NCBI GenBank assembly: GCA_010909165.1 | Contig: MU008163.1 | Coordinates: 806,001-870,000, forward strand | Direction of reading: 5' to 3' | Length of the DNA: 64,000 nucleotides | Origin: Anthoceros angustus | Lineage: Eukaryota > Streptophyta > Anthocerotopsida > Anthocerotales > Anthocerotaceae | Part shown: positions 34,595 through 44,559 of the stretch, piece by piece | How positions within the stretch are numbered: the first letter of the stretch is position 1 | How the letters are laid out: every line of letters begins with the position of its first letter | Notes under the pieces: generated by a model | Seen by the model: only the letters and a program-made list of their open reading frames with translations | Database searches by the model: none | Told to the model about the DNA's origin: nothing | Made by a program: the position numbers and the translations under genes

Positions 34595-35440
34595 CTAACT
34601 CCTCCTCCTCCTCCCGCAATGAGGTTCATCCATAGGAGCTTCATGCGGAGGGAGTGAATGAATGATGACAAAATCATCGTCATCAAAAATGGAAGGCTCG
34701 GATGCGCAGAGGAAGGAGCATCGGGAGTAATGGGAGCGATGCCCCATAATAGGAGAAAGAATATGAGATTCATGAAAGGTCACGCTCCTAGCATAAATGA
34801 GCTTTCGGGTAGATGGGTCAAATAACTTGTAACCCTTAATGCCTTCTGTGTAGCCAATAAAGGTATATTTGGCTGCCTTGGGATCCAGCTTCTTGCGTTG
34901 TACTTTGGGGATGAACACATAAGCAGGGGATCCGAAGATTCGTAAATGATCAATAGAAGGTTTTCTCCCAGTAAAAGCTTCATATGGAGTCATGCCTTGG
35001 ACTGCGGAAGTCGGCAGTCTATTAAGGAGATATGTTGCTGTCAATATAGCTTCAGCCCAATAACTTTTAGATAATGTAGCTTGGGTGAGCAAACAGCCTG
35101 TGATCTCCTGGAGGCGTAAATTTTTGTTTTCTGCTACGCCATTTTGCTGAGGTGTGTGTACCACACTAAGTTGTTGCGCTATACCTTCAGCGCGGCAAAA
35201 TTCAGCAAATTCATTTGAAGTGAACTCTCCTCCATTATCGGAGCGAAGAGTTTTAAGCTTCCTGTCGGTAAGTCTCTCTGCCCACATCATATATTCTTTG
35301 AAGAAAGAAAAGGCCTGACTCTTATGGCGGAGGATGTAGGTGAGGACGAACCGGGAATAATCATCAGTGAAGGTTAAAAAGTATCTACAACCACTAAATG
35401 AAGGTGCAGATATCGGACCACAAATGTCTGTGTGAACCAA
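34595..35440 (-). CDS. Copia-1 integrase core
   Basis: An open frame of 281 codons encodes the rve integrase core. Seen: VHTDICGPISAPSFSGCRYF with the first Asp, TFTDDYSRF, LRSDNGGEFTSNEFAEFC with the second Asp, and the block QQNGVAENKNLRLQEITG with the Glu. It then shows the Copia-specific PYEAFTGRKPSIDHLRIFG, FIGYTEGIKGYKLFDPSTRK and VTFHE. Integrase inserts the cDNA into host DNA and makes the 5-bp duplications seen here. The pre-integrase region lies upstream to 35640 in broken frames. Confidence 0.92.
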   Translation of the reverse strand: MVHTDICGPISAPSFSGCRYFLTFTDDYSRFVLTYILRHKSQAFSFFKEYMMWAERLTDRKLKTLRSDNGGEFTSNEFAEFCRAEGIAQQLSVVHTPQQNGVAENKNLRLQEITGCLLTQATLSKSYWAEAILTATYLLNRLPTSAVQGMTPYEAFTGRKPSIDHLRIFGSPAYVFIPKVQRKKLDPKAAKYTFIGYTEGIKGYKLFDPSTRKLIYARSVTFHESHILSPIMGHRSHYSRCSFLCASEPSIFDDDDFVIIHSLPPHEAPMDEPHCGRRRRS

Positions 35441-35702
35441 CTCTAAGGGTGCCTAGCCCTCCGAGGGATGGATTGTGGAATGGAGCTTGATGACGTTTGG
35501 TTATGACGCAAGCTTCACACAGGAGAGGTTCAAGTTTAGGAATACAGGAGTTCTATACAGTTTCCTTAGACATTTGGATAAGCTTTTGGCTATTCGGATG
35601 ACCTAATCGATGCCAAAGCATGGTGCTTGAAGAGTGGAATGGGAGGCTACATTGATGAGGTGTAACGGACCCACTTGACCGAGAGTTTATAGAGTCCATC
35701 TT

Positions 35703-36482
35703 CTAGTGTGCAGGCAGTTGTGTGATACTTATTAGTATGATAGTAAAGGAGACACAAATCGGCTTCAAGGATAATTTGCATGTTATGTTCTTGACATAAA
35801 CTAGCGGTGACACTAGATTCTTGCACATGGAGGGTACATAAAGGACATGGGAGAGAGTAAGAACTGCCGTGGAGCACTTTAATGCCACGGAACCTACACC
35901 AAATATGGTGAGGTTATGGTCGCCTAGGAGCACTGTTTGTTGTCCTTTTGATGGCGAATAAGACTCAAAAAAGTTAAGGTCGTGACATATATGAGATGTT
36001 GCACCACCGTCTAAATACCAATTTTGGTTTGATGGCTTGGAACTTGCCAAGCGCATGAGTCTTGATGGAGTTGCCGTGGAGGGCTTCTTCTTAACGGCAA
36101 CATGTGCTCCTGTGGTGAACTCCTTCTTGGGCTCACCATTTTTCTTCTTCCAACAATCCTTCTCCATATGGTTGGTCATCTTGCACCAATTGCAGGTAAC
36201 TCCAGCCTTCTTCATGCCTTTTGAAGGTTTAAATGAAGAAGTGGATGGTCCTTGAAAATTGTGAGTAGGAGTCGGTCTAGGAGTGAAGTTTCCGCGGCCT
36301 CGGCCACGTCCTCTTCCTCTACCGCGTCCTGTGTACATTACTTGCTGGCGGGCTGATCGGGGATTTTCATTTCGACGGCTTGCGTCCTCCTCAATAAGTG
36401 CTCCTATTAATTCACTTACGCTGATATCCAGCGTTGTGGAGCCCGTTAATTTCTTCTGTTTTTGCAGCTCTAAGGACCGCAT
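35703..36482 (-). CDS. Copia-1 gag C-terminus and aspartic protease
   Basis: One frame covers the gag end with an RG-rich stretch (GRGRGRGRGRGNFTPRP), the CCHC zinc knuckle CNWCKMTNHMEKDC, and the retroviral-type protease start NWYLDGGATSHICHD with the catalytic Asp (usual DSGA is DGGA here). The frame continues into LLGDHNLTIFGVGSVAL and VLYVPSMCKNLVS, typical of Copia protease. Confidence 0.9.
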   Translation of the reverse strand: MRSLELQKQKKLTGSTTLDISVSELIGALIEEDASRRNENPRSARQQVMYTGRGRGRGRGRGRGNFTPRPTPTHNFQGPSTSSFKPSKGMKKAGVTCNWCKMTNHMEKDCWKKKNGEPKKEFTTGAHVAVKKKPSTATPSRLMRLASSKPSNQNWYLDGGATSHICHDLNFFESYSPSKGQQTVLLGDHNLTIFGVGSVALKCSTAVLTLSHVLYVPSMCKNLVSPLVYVKNITCKLSLKPICVSFTIILISITQLPAH

Positions 36483-36508
36483 TTTGCGTTGTCACAAAGG
36501 GCCTATAG

Positions 36509-37888
36509 GAGGCGGCAAGTGGCGAGGAGAGCAATAAAAGTTTGTTTCTCTGTAAGTTTTTCTTGAGGATGCATTGAAATTATTCTTGCACACGGAAGTT
36601 GCTCAAGTGTTGTTGTAAGGAATCGCCTCCTTCATCCTTATAGTATATAAGTGACGTGTGGCGATCAATAAGCTCATTCCATCTTTGGAGGCATAAGTCG
36701 AGCTAACTTCTCCCACATCTCTGCGGTGTTTGCGTCGCAACTTGGAGTACCATCGCTTGGTAAGTCCGTTCATTAAAACGTCTGCTCTCCGATCTTTGGC
36801 TTCCCATTCATCTATAGCATCGAGTCCCAAGTGGAACATTCTTCCGCACTGCTGACAATATTCCATAAGTCGCGGTCGAGACACCTTGGGCACGATTTTG
36901 CCATACATCGCCCTTGCCGTTGAATCTATCTTTGTCTTTAAAGTTGTCACCTTGAATCACTTGAGGCTTGGATTCATTACGCTTTTAGCTTTCTCCTTTT
37001 CTTCCCTTTTAAATTGCTCCCATTCATCTCGCCATATAGATTGTTGTTCTTCAAGCCATTTGGTCTTTTGGGCCAAAATTTTGCTCGCGCAAGTCATCAA
37101 TATCCACGTCGAGATCGTCCGACCCCACCATTGCAAGTAATTTTAATGATGCAGTTATGCGTGGTTGACACGCCGTCTTCTTGCATTGTTTTGCGGAAAG
37201 AGGCGGCAAGTGGCGAGAGAGCAATAAAAGTTTGTTTCTCTGTAAGTTTTTCTTGAGAGGATGCATTGAAATTATTCTTTGCAATACGGAAGTTGCTCAA
37301 GTGTTGTTGTAAGGAATCGCCTCCTTCATCCTTATAGTATATAAGTGACGTGTGGCGATCAATAAGCTCATTCCATCTTTGGAGGCATAAGTCGAGCTAA
37401 CTTCTCCCACATCTCTGCGGTGTTTTGCGTCGCAACTTGGAGTACCATCGTAAGTCCGTTCATTAAAACGTCTCGGGCTCTCCGATCTTTGGCTTCCCAT
37501 TCATCTATAGCATCGAGTCCCAAGTGGAACATTCTTCCGCATCGCTGACAATATTCCATAAGTCGGCAGACACCTTGGGCACGTGTTGCCATACGTACCC
37601 TTTGTTGAATCTATCTTTGTCTTTAAAGTTGTCACCTTGAATCACTTGAGGCTTGGATTCATTACGCTTTTAGCTTTCTCCTTTTCTTCCTTTTAAATTG
37701 CTCCCATTCATCTCGCCATATAGATTGTTGTTCTTCAAGCCATTTGGTCTTTTGGGCGTAAAATTTTGCTCGCGAGTCATCAATATCCACGTCGAGATCG
37801 TCCGACCCCACCATTGCAAGTAATTTTAATGATGCAGTTATGCGTGGTTGACACGCCGTCTTCTTGCATTGTTTTGCGGAAAGAGGCG
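36509..37888 (-). repeat. Tandem duplication in Copia-1 gag (about 690-bp unit)
   Basis: Copy A (about 36509-37198) and copy B (about 37199-37888) both encode the gag UBN2 region on the reverse strand, including pieces such as HLYTIRMKEAIPYNNT, MEYCQ-CGRMFHLGLDAIDE and MVGSDDLDVDIDD. They differ by many 1-6 bp gaps in either direction, so neither copy is fully open. Confidence 0.88.
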
Positions 37889-38593
37889 CGCGGTACAACA
37901 TTCTTCAAATTATGAATTTCGCATCATAATCGAATCTGCAGACTTACAATCAAGTGAGAAGAGACCTTGTGAAAGGTCTCGGTCAACAAGTCTATCGAGA
38001 TAATATTGATTTGTTGTGTATTGTAAGTCAATTTCTCATTGATAGCGGTGATTTATTCTAAGTTCGCTCTAATGGAATCAAGAGATTGCTGCAGATGATC
38101 CGGATTAGGAGCGAAGATACTAGCCTTATTTTTATGTACTTAGAGATGGCAGACTCTATAGCACTATATTGATAAAGGCTAAATGTAGAAAGGAGAGCTT
38201 TACGAGCATAAATGATATCTTGTACTCTATCTCCTGACTTAGACAAAAGGGCTTCAATGAGACAACATACTTGTGCCTCTAAAACATCAATCTGAGGAGA
38301 ATTGAGGTCAAACTCCTCCTGAATGTAAGAAGATTTGATTTGATGTTGTTTCTTCTTCTTTGAAGCCTTGATCTTCCTCCTAAATTCTTGTCTGCTTGGA
38401 TTAAAGGAATCCATGAAGAGCAGACAAGAAATTGATGCACAATATGTGCATCATTGTGTGCTGGTCACCGATGATTGTCTAAAGGCGAAATCTCCACGCA
38501 TTATCTTCATTTGAAGTACTACAAACGCAAAAGCATTGGAGAAAATTGCCTAGAGCATAAGGAAGCGAGGTGCTCAAGCACAAAGAGCTAAAT

Positions 38594-38604
38594 GCTCGAT
38601 ACCA
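38594..38604 (-). other. Copia-1 primer binding site (initiator tRNA-Met)
   Basis: Read on the element strand, TGGTATCGAGC follows the 5' LTR directly. It equals the plant initiator-tRNA-Met primer site TGGTATCAGAGC with one A missing, at a CAG. Confidence 0.85.
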
Positions 38605-38867
38605 TGATGAGAATCAATAGCTCTTAGATAGAAGAGAAACAATGGAATGAATTGATTAATGAGTAAAGTACAAGCCTTTAAATAGGTGGGTGGTAGTGGT
38701 TACAACAATATGTTGTTGTAACCATAAGTGGTTGCAACCATAAGTTGTTGCAACTATAAGTTGTTGTAACTAACATAACAACTAACTACCTAAAGCCCTA
38801 GCTCTTAAATAATGTTTGAGTAATTAGGCCCTAATGAATAGTGCCCTAAGCTAGACCTATTTCATCA
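38605..38867 (-). repeat. Copia-1 5' LTR (right)
   Basis: 263 bp, the partner of 31248-31513. It is followed by the target duplication TATTC at 38868-38872. Confidence 0.95.
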
Positions 38868-39224
38868 TATTCTGCCTGAGCTCTACAACCTATCGCCTGA
38901 ACGGACTTCATCATGTTGGGTCCGGCGGCTCCACAACCCTAAGTGGGTGCCACTCCACAACTCGTCGGACCAGACGCGCAGCCACCGGACCTTCCAACAA
39001 ACCCCGCTCGGGTTTCTCCAGTACCACCGGAACAGGTTTAACGACGCGTTCCTCCGTCGGACCTCGACCGACCACTCCACAACTCGTCGCCATAGCTCCA
39101 CCTCAACACACGGGCCGCAACGCGGTCTTCCTCCCTTATCCATCCCCAGATAGTAATCACAACACCAACACGCCGATGTATTCACACCGAGCTGCCTTTG
39201 CTCCCTCCTACCGCTTCACGCTTT

Positions 39225-39375
39225 ATGAGAGTGGCTTCACTGCAACCCCACGACCTCCGTTCCAGGCCTCCGTGGATGGCTTCCGCCCAGGTCATCCACA
39301 GCGCCCCTAACCTCCGGTGGCTTCACTGCTCGGGAGTGGCTTCACTGCAACCCCACGACCTCCGTTCCAGCCTCC
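39225..39375 (+). repeat. Short duplication in the native Harbinger intron
   Basis: The stretch 'gagtggcttcactgcaaccc' plus 'cacgacctccgttccag' occurs at about 39230 and again at about 39334. Confidence 0.85.
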
Positions 39376-39768
39376 AAGGTTAGTCCCGCACCCGAAATCA
39401 CCCGCGAGCACCTCCGAGCTCAGTCCGACACCGTGTGCACCCATCAAGTGTGTTGGCGGGCTCGTCACCGAGCTCTAAACACATCCCTCTACCACCAATT
39501 AATCCCGCGGTGGCGAGAACTCACTCCGCTCCTCGAGCACGGAAGGCAAGAGCACACGGAGCGCGAAGATGGTACCCGGGATAGTCTGCCGTCTTGGACG
39601 CCAGGCCTTCCTATATACCCCACATATCCTAATCTAACCCGCCTATGTATGTACCCTAACCTGGGTCGTAGTAACCGCCAGGACGTAGCTCATCATTGCA
39701 ACGGACTTCTTCCACCAGCTACTTCCTTTCCAAGCAGTAGATCCGTTCCAAACTATGCCAACTAGGCT

Positions 39769-40070
39769 ACGCCAGCCACACCACTCCGTCGGACCTCGCC
39801 GGACGGACCACTCCTTCGGACCTCGACCGGACGGACCACTCCGTCGGACCTCGACCGGACGGACCACTCCGTCGGACCTCGACCGGACCACTCCGTCGGA
39901 CCTCGACCGGGCGGACCACTCCGTCGGACCTCGACCGGACGGACCACTCCTTCGGACCTCGACCGGACCACTCCGTCGGACCTCGACCGACCACTCCGGA
40001 CCTCGACCGGACCACTCACCGGACCTCGGCCGGACCTCGACCGACCACTCCGTCGGACCCGAGGTTAGGA
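39769..40070 (+). repeat. GC-rich minisatellite in the Harbinger transposase intron
   Basis: About ten imperfect units of 'cggacctcgaccgga' with 'cggaccactccgt' of roughly 18-31 bp. It lies between the transposase donor (40213) and the Copia insertion, and related 'ggacctcgaccgaccactcc' units occur at 39057-39085. All frames across it are open, giving spurious Arg/Ser/Asp-rich ORFs on both strands. Confidence 0.92.
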
Positions 40071-41249
40071 TTGCACTCTAAGTGCAATCGCCAAACGGCC
40101 TTATTGGCTAACTCCTCCCTATCCCTCTTAACAAGAATGTGACCCAAAAACAAAACAAGCCTAAAACCAGTCGCCAGGAGTGCGGACATCGGTTTTGGCA
40201 CTCCACACATACCTTCTTTTACGATCAAAGTACACTTCGCCATCCACACCTGGCTTTTGTGATAGTGGTAATGTGGTGCCGTCTATAAAACCCACACAGC
40301 CTGGGAAACCTTCCTCTTGCATGACACGTCCAAGCTCTCGACGTCTTCCTGCAGCAGGCCACTCTAGCCAACCATCAAATTGAGCAAATTAGCTTCTATC
40401 ACTCGGTTGGTAAATAGGCAAACAGTTCCTGCCCCAACCCCAAATATGGCTTGCATCTTGCCGACGCTAGCTCCATTGCCATTAGCGCCCAACCTACATA
40501 GGGTCAAAGCCAATTGCCAAGCCGGAGCTGTTTGGGAACACTGAGAACCATTGTTGAAAACCGGATGACCCTCAAGGACTGTGAAGAGTGACACGAAGCC
40601 CCGACCGGAGGTGCGAAATAGTTGCCTAAATTCCTCGTCAGCAATCATGGAGAAAGAATCGAGAAAGAAGTGCACAGGACGATGTCTGGGCTCTCGAGCA
40701 GACAAATATCGAGAGGCACAAGAAAAAAAGAAAAGGTCAACAGCCTCATCTTCATCAGACGATTCGAAGGATGACGATTCGAAGGATGAGTCCTCAACAG
40801 AGGCGAACGCAATCCACCTGGAAAGGTCGCTAAAAAACTCTTGCCTCTCAGACTTGTAAGGCATGGTTGTTCTCCTTTGTTCCGCAGCGACCACAACCCA
40901 GACTTGGGTTTCGTTGAAGCGTCGTAGTCCGGCAAAGATTGTAGTTGCCCATCTCGGCACGCCGGTGATATCGTGAGCCGTCGGTGATATACAAATCCAG
41001 TGCGACCTGCGGATATGATTTCGCGATATCACTCGCATTTCCTTCTGAATACCGTCGGATACATGGGTTCGTATTTCCATATCAGCTCCATTTTGCACAA
41101 GTTTGAAACCCCCTAATGTGTGCAGACTTTGGATGATCTATGTATGTATGTAGGAACTTACATACATCAAAGGGTCATCTTCATATCCCTAGGATATTAT
41201 CTATTTATTTTATTTAATATTAAAATTTTAAATATATATAATTCATTTA

Positions 41250-42300
41250 ATATTTTATAACTAGTTATACCGAAGTCATTACTGGGCAGCGTGTGTGTGA
41301 CATTTTTTTTTTGGCCAGTATTCTACACTCAAGGTCCCTCGCTATCTTCAAGACTCCTTCACCTTGTACGGACGGGCCACATCATTGCATGGCCATGCGG
41401 CAAAAAATTTGTATCTCACAACTTGAGAAATGTGGTGTTTGGATGTTGTTATCTAGTTTTTTTCCTGCCATTTTGGGTTTTTTTAACACTGACACATGTT
41501 TCTATTCTTCGGAAACACATATGCACATGTTTGATGGACATGTCTGCCCCCGGAGAAACGGCTCGCCATCAAGTATCCGAATGGATGGCTGGGGTTTAGG
41601 GTTACATGTTCAAGAGTGTGTTTCCACAAGGCTGTTGAAGGCCTGTTGAAGGCAGCTAAATATCTGCTCAAGCATGGTGAAGGCTGCTGCTATAGGTGTG
41701 CTCAAAGGCTGCACACTGCTGCAGGTGTGCTCAAGATTACTCAAAGGCTGCACATGGATGTTGCAGGGGCTTATGGGTCCCATACTTTGTGGCTCAGGTC
41801 CAGGTTGGCGAGGGTTAGCCATACGGTTGCTTACGCGAACTCGCTTGGAAGCCCAACAATGTTCTGACTGCCCTAAGAAAGAAAAACATGTATTCCGCAC
41901 GCAAAAAGATTCTTGAAATACCTATGAGGACGTCGGTACACGGGGACAGGCCTCCCGGCCGATGTCGTCAAAGTGTGTGACCTAAGAAGTTTTCCTGCCA
42001 TATTCAATGGGAAAACTTCTTATATAACTGTTTTCCCGCCGGAAAACTTCTTATATAACCCTCGATAAAAACCCTTGGTGTAAGAGTAACAAGTTCGGTA
42101 TTCCATGGTTATCAATATATTATAACAAACTTTTTAATGATAAAATTTAAAAATTTAAAATATGCATCGAAATCTTATGATAAAATTTGATGGATTAGTG
42201 CATAAGAACACTAACAACTGGAGAAAGTTGATCTTGAATAACCCTGTGGGCACTAACAACTAGAGAAAGTTGAGTAACCCTGCGTTTGTTACATGTCACA
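41250..42300. other. Intergenic region, no recognised gene
   Basis: Holds an AT-rich patch (41195-41270), a region with repeated 'caaaggctgcaca' and 'gtgctcaa' words (41640-41770), two direct copies of 'gaaaacttcttatataac' (about 42011 and 42043) and a duplicated 'cactaacaactggagaaagttga' word (about 42209, 42251). No protein family was recognised. Confidence 0.55.
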
Positions 42301-43085
42301 ACAAGTTGGCACTTGACTTGCGGACATGTATGGAAAATGTGGCGAAGTGAAGATGCACGCCACATGCTTTTGGCAGCTTGGCCACAAAACCTGTGGTGAT
42401 ATAGACGGCCTTAATTGCTGGTTATGCAAATCAATGGGCTTGGTCAAGAGGCCCTTGCTGGACTAATGAAGCTGGAGTAGGAGGTCGATGTGGCTAACTA
42501 TGTCTCTTTTGCTTGGCTCCGAAGGCCTGTGGAAGTGCTATTGCCTTACAGAAGGCCAGACAACTGCGCTCACAGATGATGGAAAGAGGACTCCTAGACT
42601 ACGCTCCCAGAGCATGGAAAGAGGACTCCTAGACTGCGCTCACAGAGCATGGAAAGAGGACTCCCAGATGACATACTGGTTGGCACTTGGTGGGCATGTA
42701 CAAACTGTGGTGAACTGGAAGATGCACGCCGAGCTTTTGACTGCTTGGTGACAAAGGATGTGGTGACAAGAAATGCCCTGATTGCCTGGCATGCAAACCA
42801 TGGGCACTTGTAAACACGGCCTTGATGTGTATGGACAAATGGAGCAGGATGGCCTGATTGTGGCTGACCATGTTATCTTCGCTTGCCTTCTGAAGGCCTG
42901 TGTAAAGTTCCCCTGGTGCCTTACAGAAGAGCAGGCAGCTGCACTCACAGATTATGGAAAGAGGCCAGCTAGATGACATGCTGGTGGGCAACTTCCTAGT
43001 GGACATGTACGCAAAATTTGGTGAACTGGAAGCTGCATTTCGGGTCTTTGTATGTAAAATGAGGCGAACTGGAAGTGCAACAAAC
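42300..43085 (+). pseudogene. Degenerate pentatricopeptide-repeat gene
   Basis: In shifting forward frames the DNA still encodes PPR words: CGHVWKMWR and ARHM near 42320-42370, GLGQEALAGLMKLE near 42435-42478, a GELEDARRAFDCLVTKDVVT block near 42710-42770, LIAWHANHG after it, and FLVDMYAKFGELEAAFRVF near 42990-43050. Stops and frameshifts break every repeat and no start or DYW end is found. Short duplicated blocks (gcatggaaagaggactccta, 42610-42665) add to the decay. Confidence 0.7.
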
Positions 43086-43846
43086 ACTGGTCACAATTAG
43101 GAAGAAACCATAAGGCACAGAATGAAAATTAAAACACTGGCCATTTTTGGGCAGTGCGCTGATGATAAGGATGGCCGAGGATAAGCAGCTCCTCCTCAGC
43201 AGTCATATCTTGGCTTCCTTCCTGACTGAGAAACCCCGGCTTCCTTCCTAAGTTTATGGATGGAGGAGATTTCCACTCAACGATCCGTAACAAAAGTCGA
43301 TTGTATCAAGGCTTTTGCCCACAACAGCTTCACAGACCTGAATTAGTAGTAACACATGAGCAGCAGGCAATCAAGCAACTTTCACAATGTATCGAACAGA
43401 GTGAGAAATGCACGTAGAAATGTACTGAACAGACCAATGTCTGAGCACGGCTCAGCACACAAATGAGGAAGAGACAACACGTGCACAGGCAGGCTGTGTA
43501 TGTGTCAACTCCCACCGGCGTCAACGACAGTGAAACGAAGCCGAACCCCACCTTGTCGCATTTTGCCAGAAAACCTTTTGGCAACATAAGTGCAGAGCTT
43601 GGGAACGTCAGGGAAACAGACCTCACTTGGTAAACGCCTCAGAAAACTGCAGAGAGCCACTGTTAGGAAGATCGAGAATTCGCCGCAGCTGATACAACTT
43701 GGTCATCAGCCCTCCGCGATGTCCTTCAGATGGAATATTACTGGTCGGACGTGTCTTCTTTTTGAACAATACCAGAAGGCTTGATCATCTTATCCAGCAT
43801 CCAACCTGCAGATGGGCCCAAGAAACCTCCTCCAATTTGCGAGAGT
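43085..43846. other. Intergenic region up to Copia-2
   Basis: About 760 bp with no recognised gene. An open frame at 43330-43626 (reverse) has no known domain. The last bases, AGAGT at 43842-43846, are the left target-site duplication of Copia-2. Confidence 0.55.
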
Positions 43847-44295
43847 TAAAGTGCATACGAATCTGCGTTATGCGAATGCATGTCCAGAACCAAGGCGACA
43901 GATTGGGTACACCCCCTTCTGTCAGGTCTGCAAGGCGCCGGGACATATAGCGGGAGATGCAAGATGTACGGGGCCCAAGACCATTCTCGCCAGACCAGGG
44001 GTACGATTCGCTAACCCAGTGGTGACAGGGGAGATCCCACCGAACCCAGAGACAGGCTCACCTTCTTGAGATAAGTAAAGAAGATACGAACGTTGGGGAG
44101 AGGAGCAAGAAGGCGAACGTTGAAGATCGATTAACGGTACATTTATACACGTATTGGTGGTTGTAATCTGTCGATAATCGCTGGTGAATAATCGATTAAG
44201 CGTTATTAACTGATCTTAATTTACGTAATTGCCACATGTGTGAAACGTGCCCTAAACGAGTCCTGCCCAGTGTAGCCGGCGCATGGTGCACAACA
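43847..44295 (-). repeat. Copia-2 3' LTR (left), carrying an extra segment of about 230 bp
   Basis: The outer 20 bp (taaagtgcatacgaatctgc) and the stretch 44131-44295 match the right LTR. The segment between (about 43867-44125) has no counterpart there. The extra DNA reads on the forward strand as a CCHC-like knuckle (CQVCKAPGHIAGDARC) and looks like a piece of another retroelement's gag. The purine tract (ggcgagggggag on the element strand) lies just inside. Confidence 0.8.
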
Positions 44296-44559
44296 CTCCC
44301 CCTCGCCGCGAACTGGGTGCAACGATTCAGAGTGATGTCGAAGATGGCTTCGATATCCTACGCCTGCCTGCCGGTGGTTTGAGCAGCCTATCATCAATCT
44401 GGTGGCTTCTTCAACTTGTCTTGCACGTCGTCGATGCCATTGGTGACAGAGTGACGCGGTTGAAAGAAGCTGAAGTACCAAAGGTCCAGAATGCTGAAAG
44501 AGAGCTCTTCTCTCATGAAACGCGGGCAGAAACTTGATATGCTCTCAGTGGCCTTTCCC

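Larger units (their letters stand above)
31248..38867 (-). mobile_element. Copia-1: complete Ty1/Copia LTR retrotransposon
   Basis: The element spans 7620 bp on the reverse strand, flanked by the 5-bp target duplication TATTC (31243-31247 and 38868-38872). LTRs 31248-31513 and 38605-38867 begin TGATGA and end TTTCATCA. In transcription order it has 5' LTR, primer site, gag with a CCHC knuckle, protease, integrase, reverse transcriptase and part of RNase H, then an unrelated 1.5 kb segment, polypurine tract and 3' LTR. The Copia order (integrase before reverse transcriptase) is clear. Stops, frame slips, an internal gag duplication and the lost RNase H end make it non-autonomous as written. 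LTR near-identity implies recent insertion. Confidence 0.95.
30482..41080 (-). pseudogene. PIF/Harbinger transposase (DDE_Tnp_4), split by a Copia insertion in its intron
   Basis: Exon 1 (41080-40213) encodes the N-terminal helical part (FRQLFRTSGRGFVSLF, SQTAPAWQLALTLCRLGANG, GVGAGTVCLFTNRVIEA) and, after a one-base frame slip near 40385, GCVGFIDGTTLPLSQKPGVD with the first catalytic Asp and ending VYFDRKR. The donor AAG|GTATGT at 40213 matches an acceptor at 31072-31073, joining to RYSINMQVVCDDKRITAPA in exon 2 (31071-30482). That exon, after another frame slip near 31020, gives GRCADSFVF, ADSAYGLSTNCIPAYKAP and the RVRNEHCIGILKSRWASLRE block. The two halves complement each other exactly as in HARBI1-like transposases. 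The intron is now about 9.1 kb because Copia-1 sits in it; the native intron would be about 1.5 kb. Two frameshifts make this a pseudogene as written. Confidence 0.88.
28913..41250. mobile_element. PIF/Harbinger DNA transposon interrupted by Copia-1 (ends approximate)
   Basis: The element carries the two genes expected of PIF/Harbinger transposons: a Myb/SANT-type helper ORF (forward, 29122-30397) and a DDE transposase (reverse, 30482-41080). The transposase intron holds a complete Copia insertion. Terminal inverted repeats and the 3-bp target duplication were not located, so the limits given are only the extent of recognisable sequence. Without Copia-1 the element would be about 4.7 kb. Confidence 0.7.

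Noticed and set aside
39755-40081. Long overlapping ORFs on both strands that could be a repetitive structural protein
   Set aside because: They are produced by a GC-rich minisatellite without stops in any frame; no start context or domain supports them.
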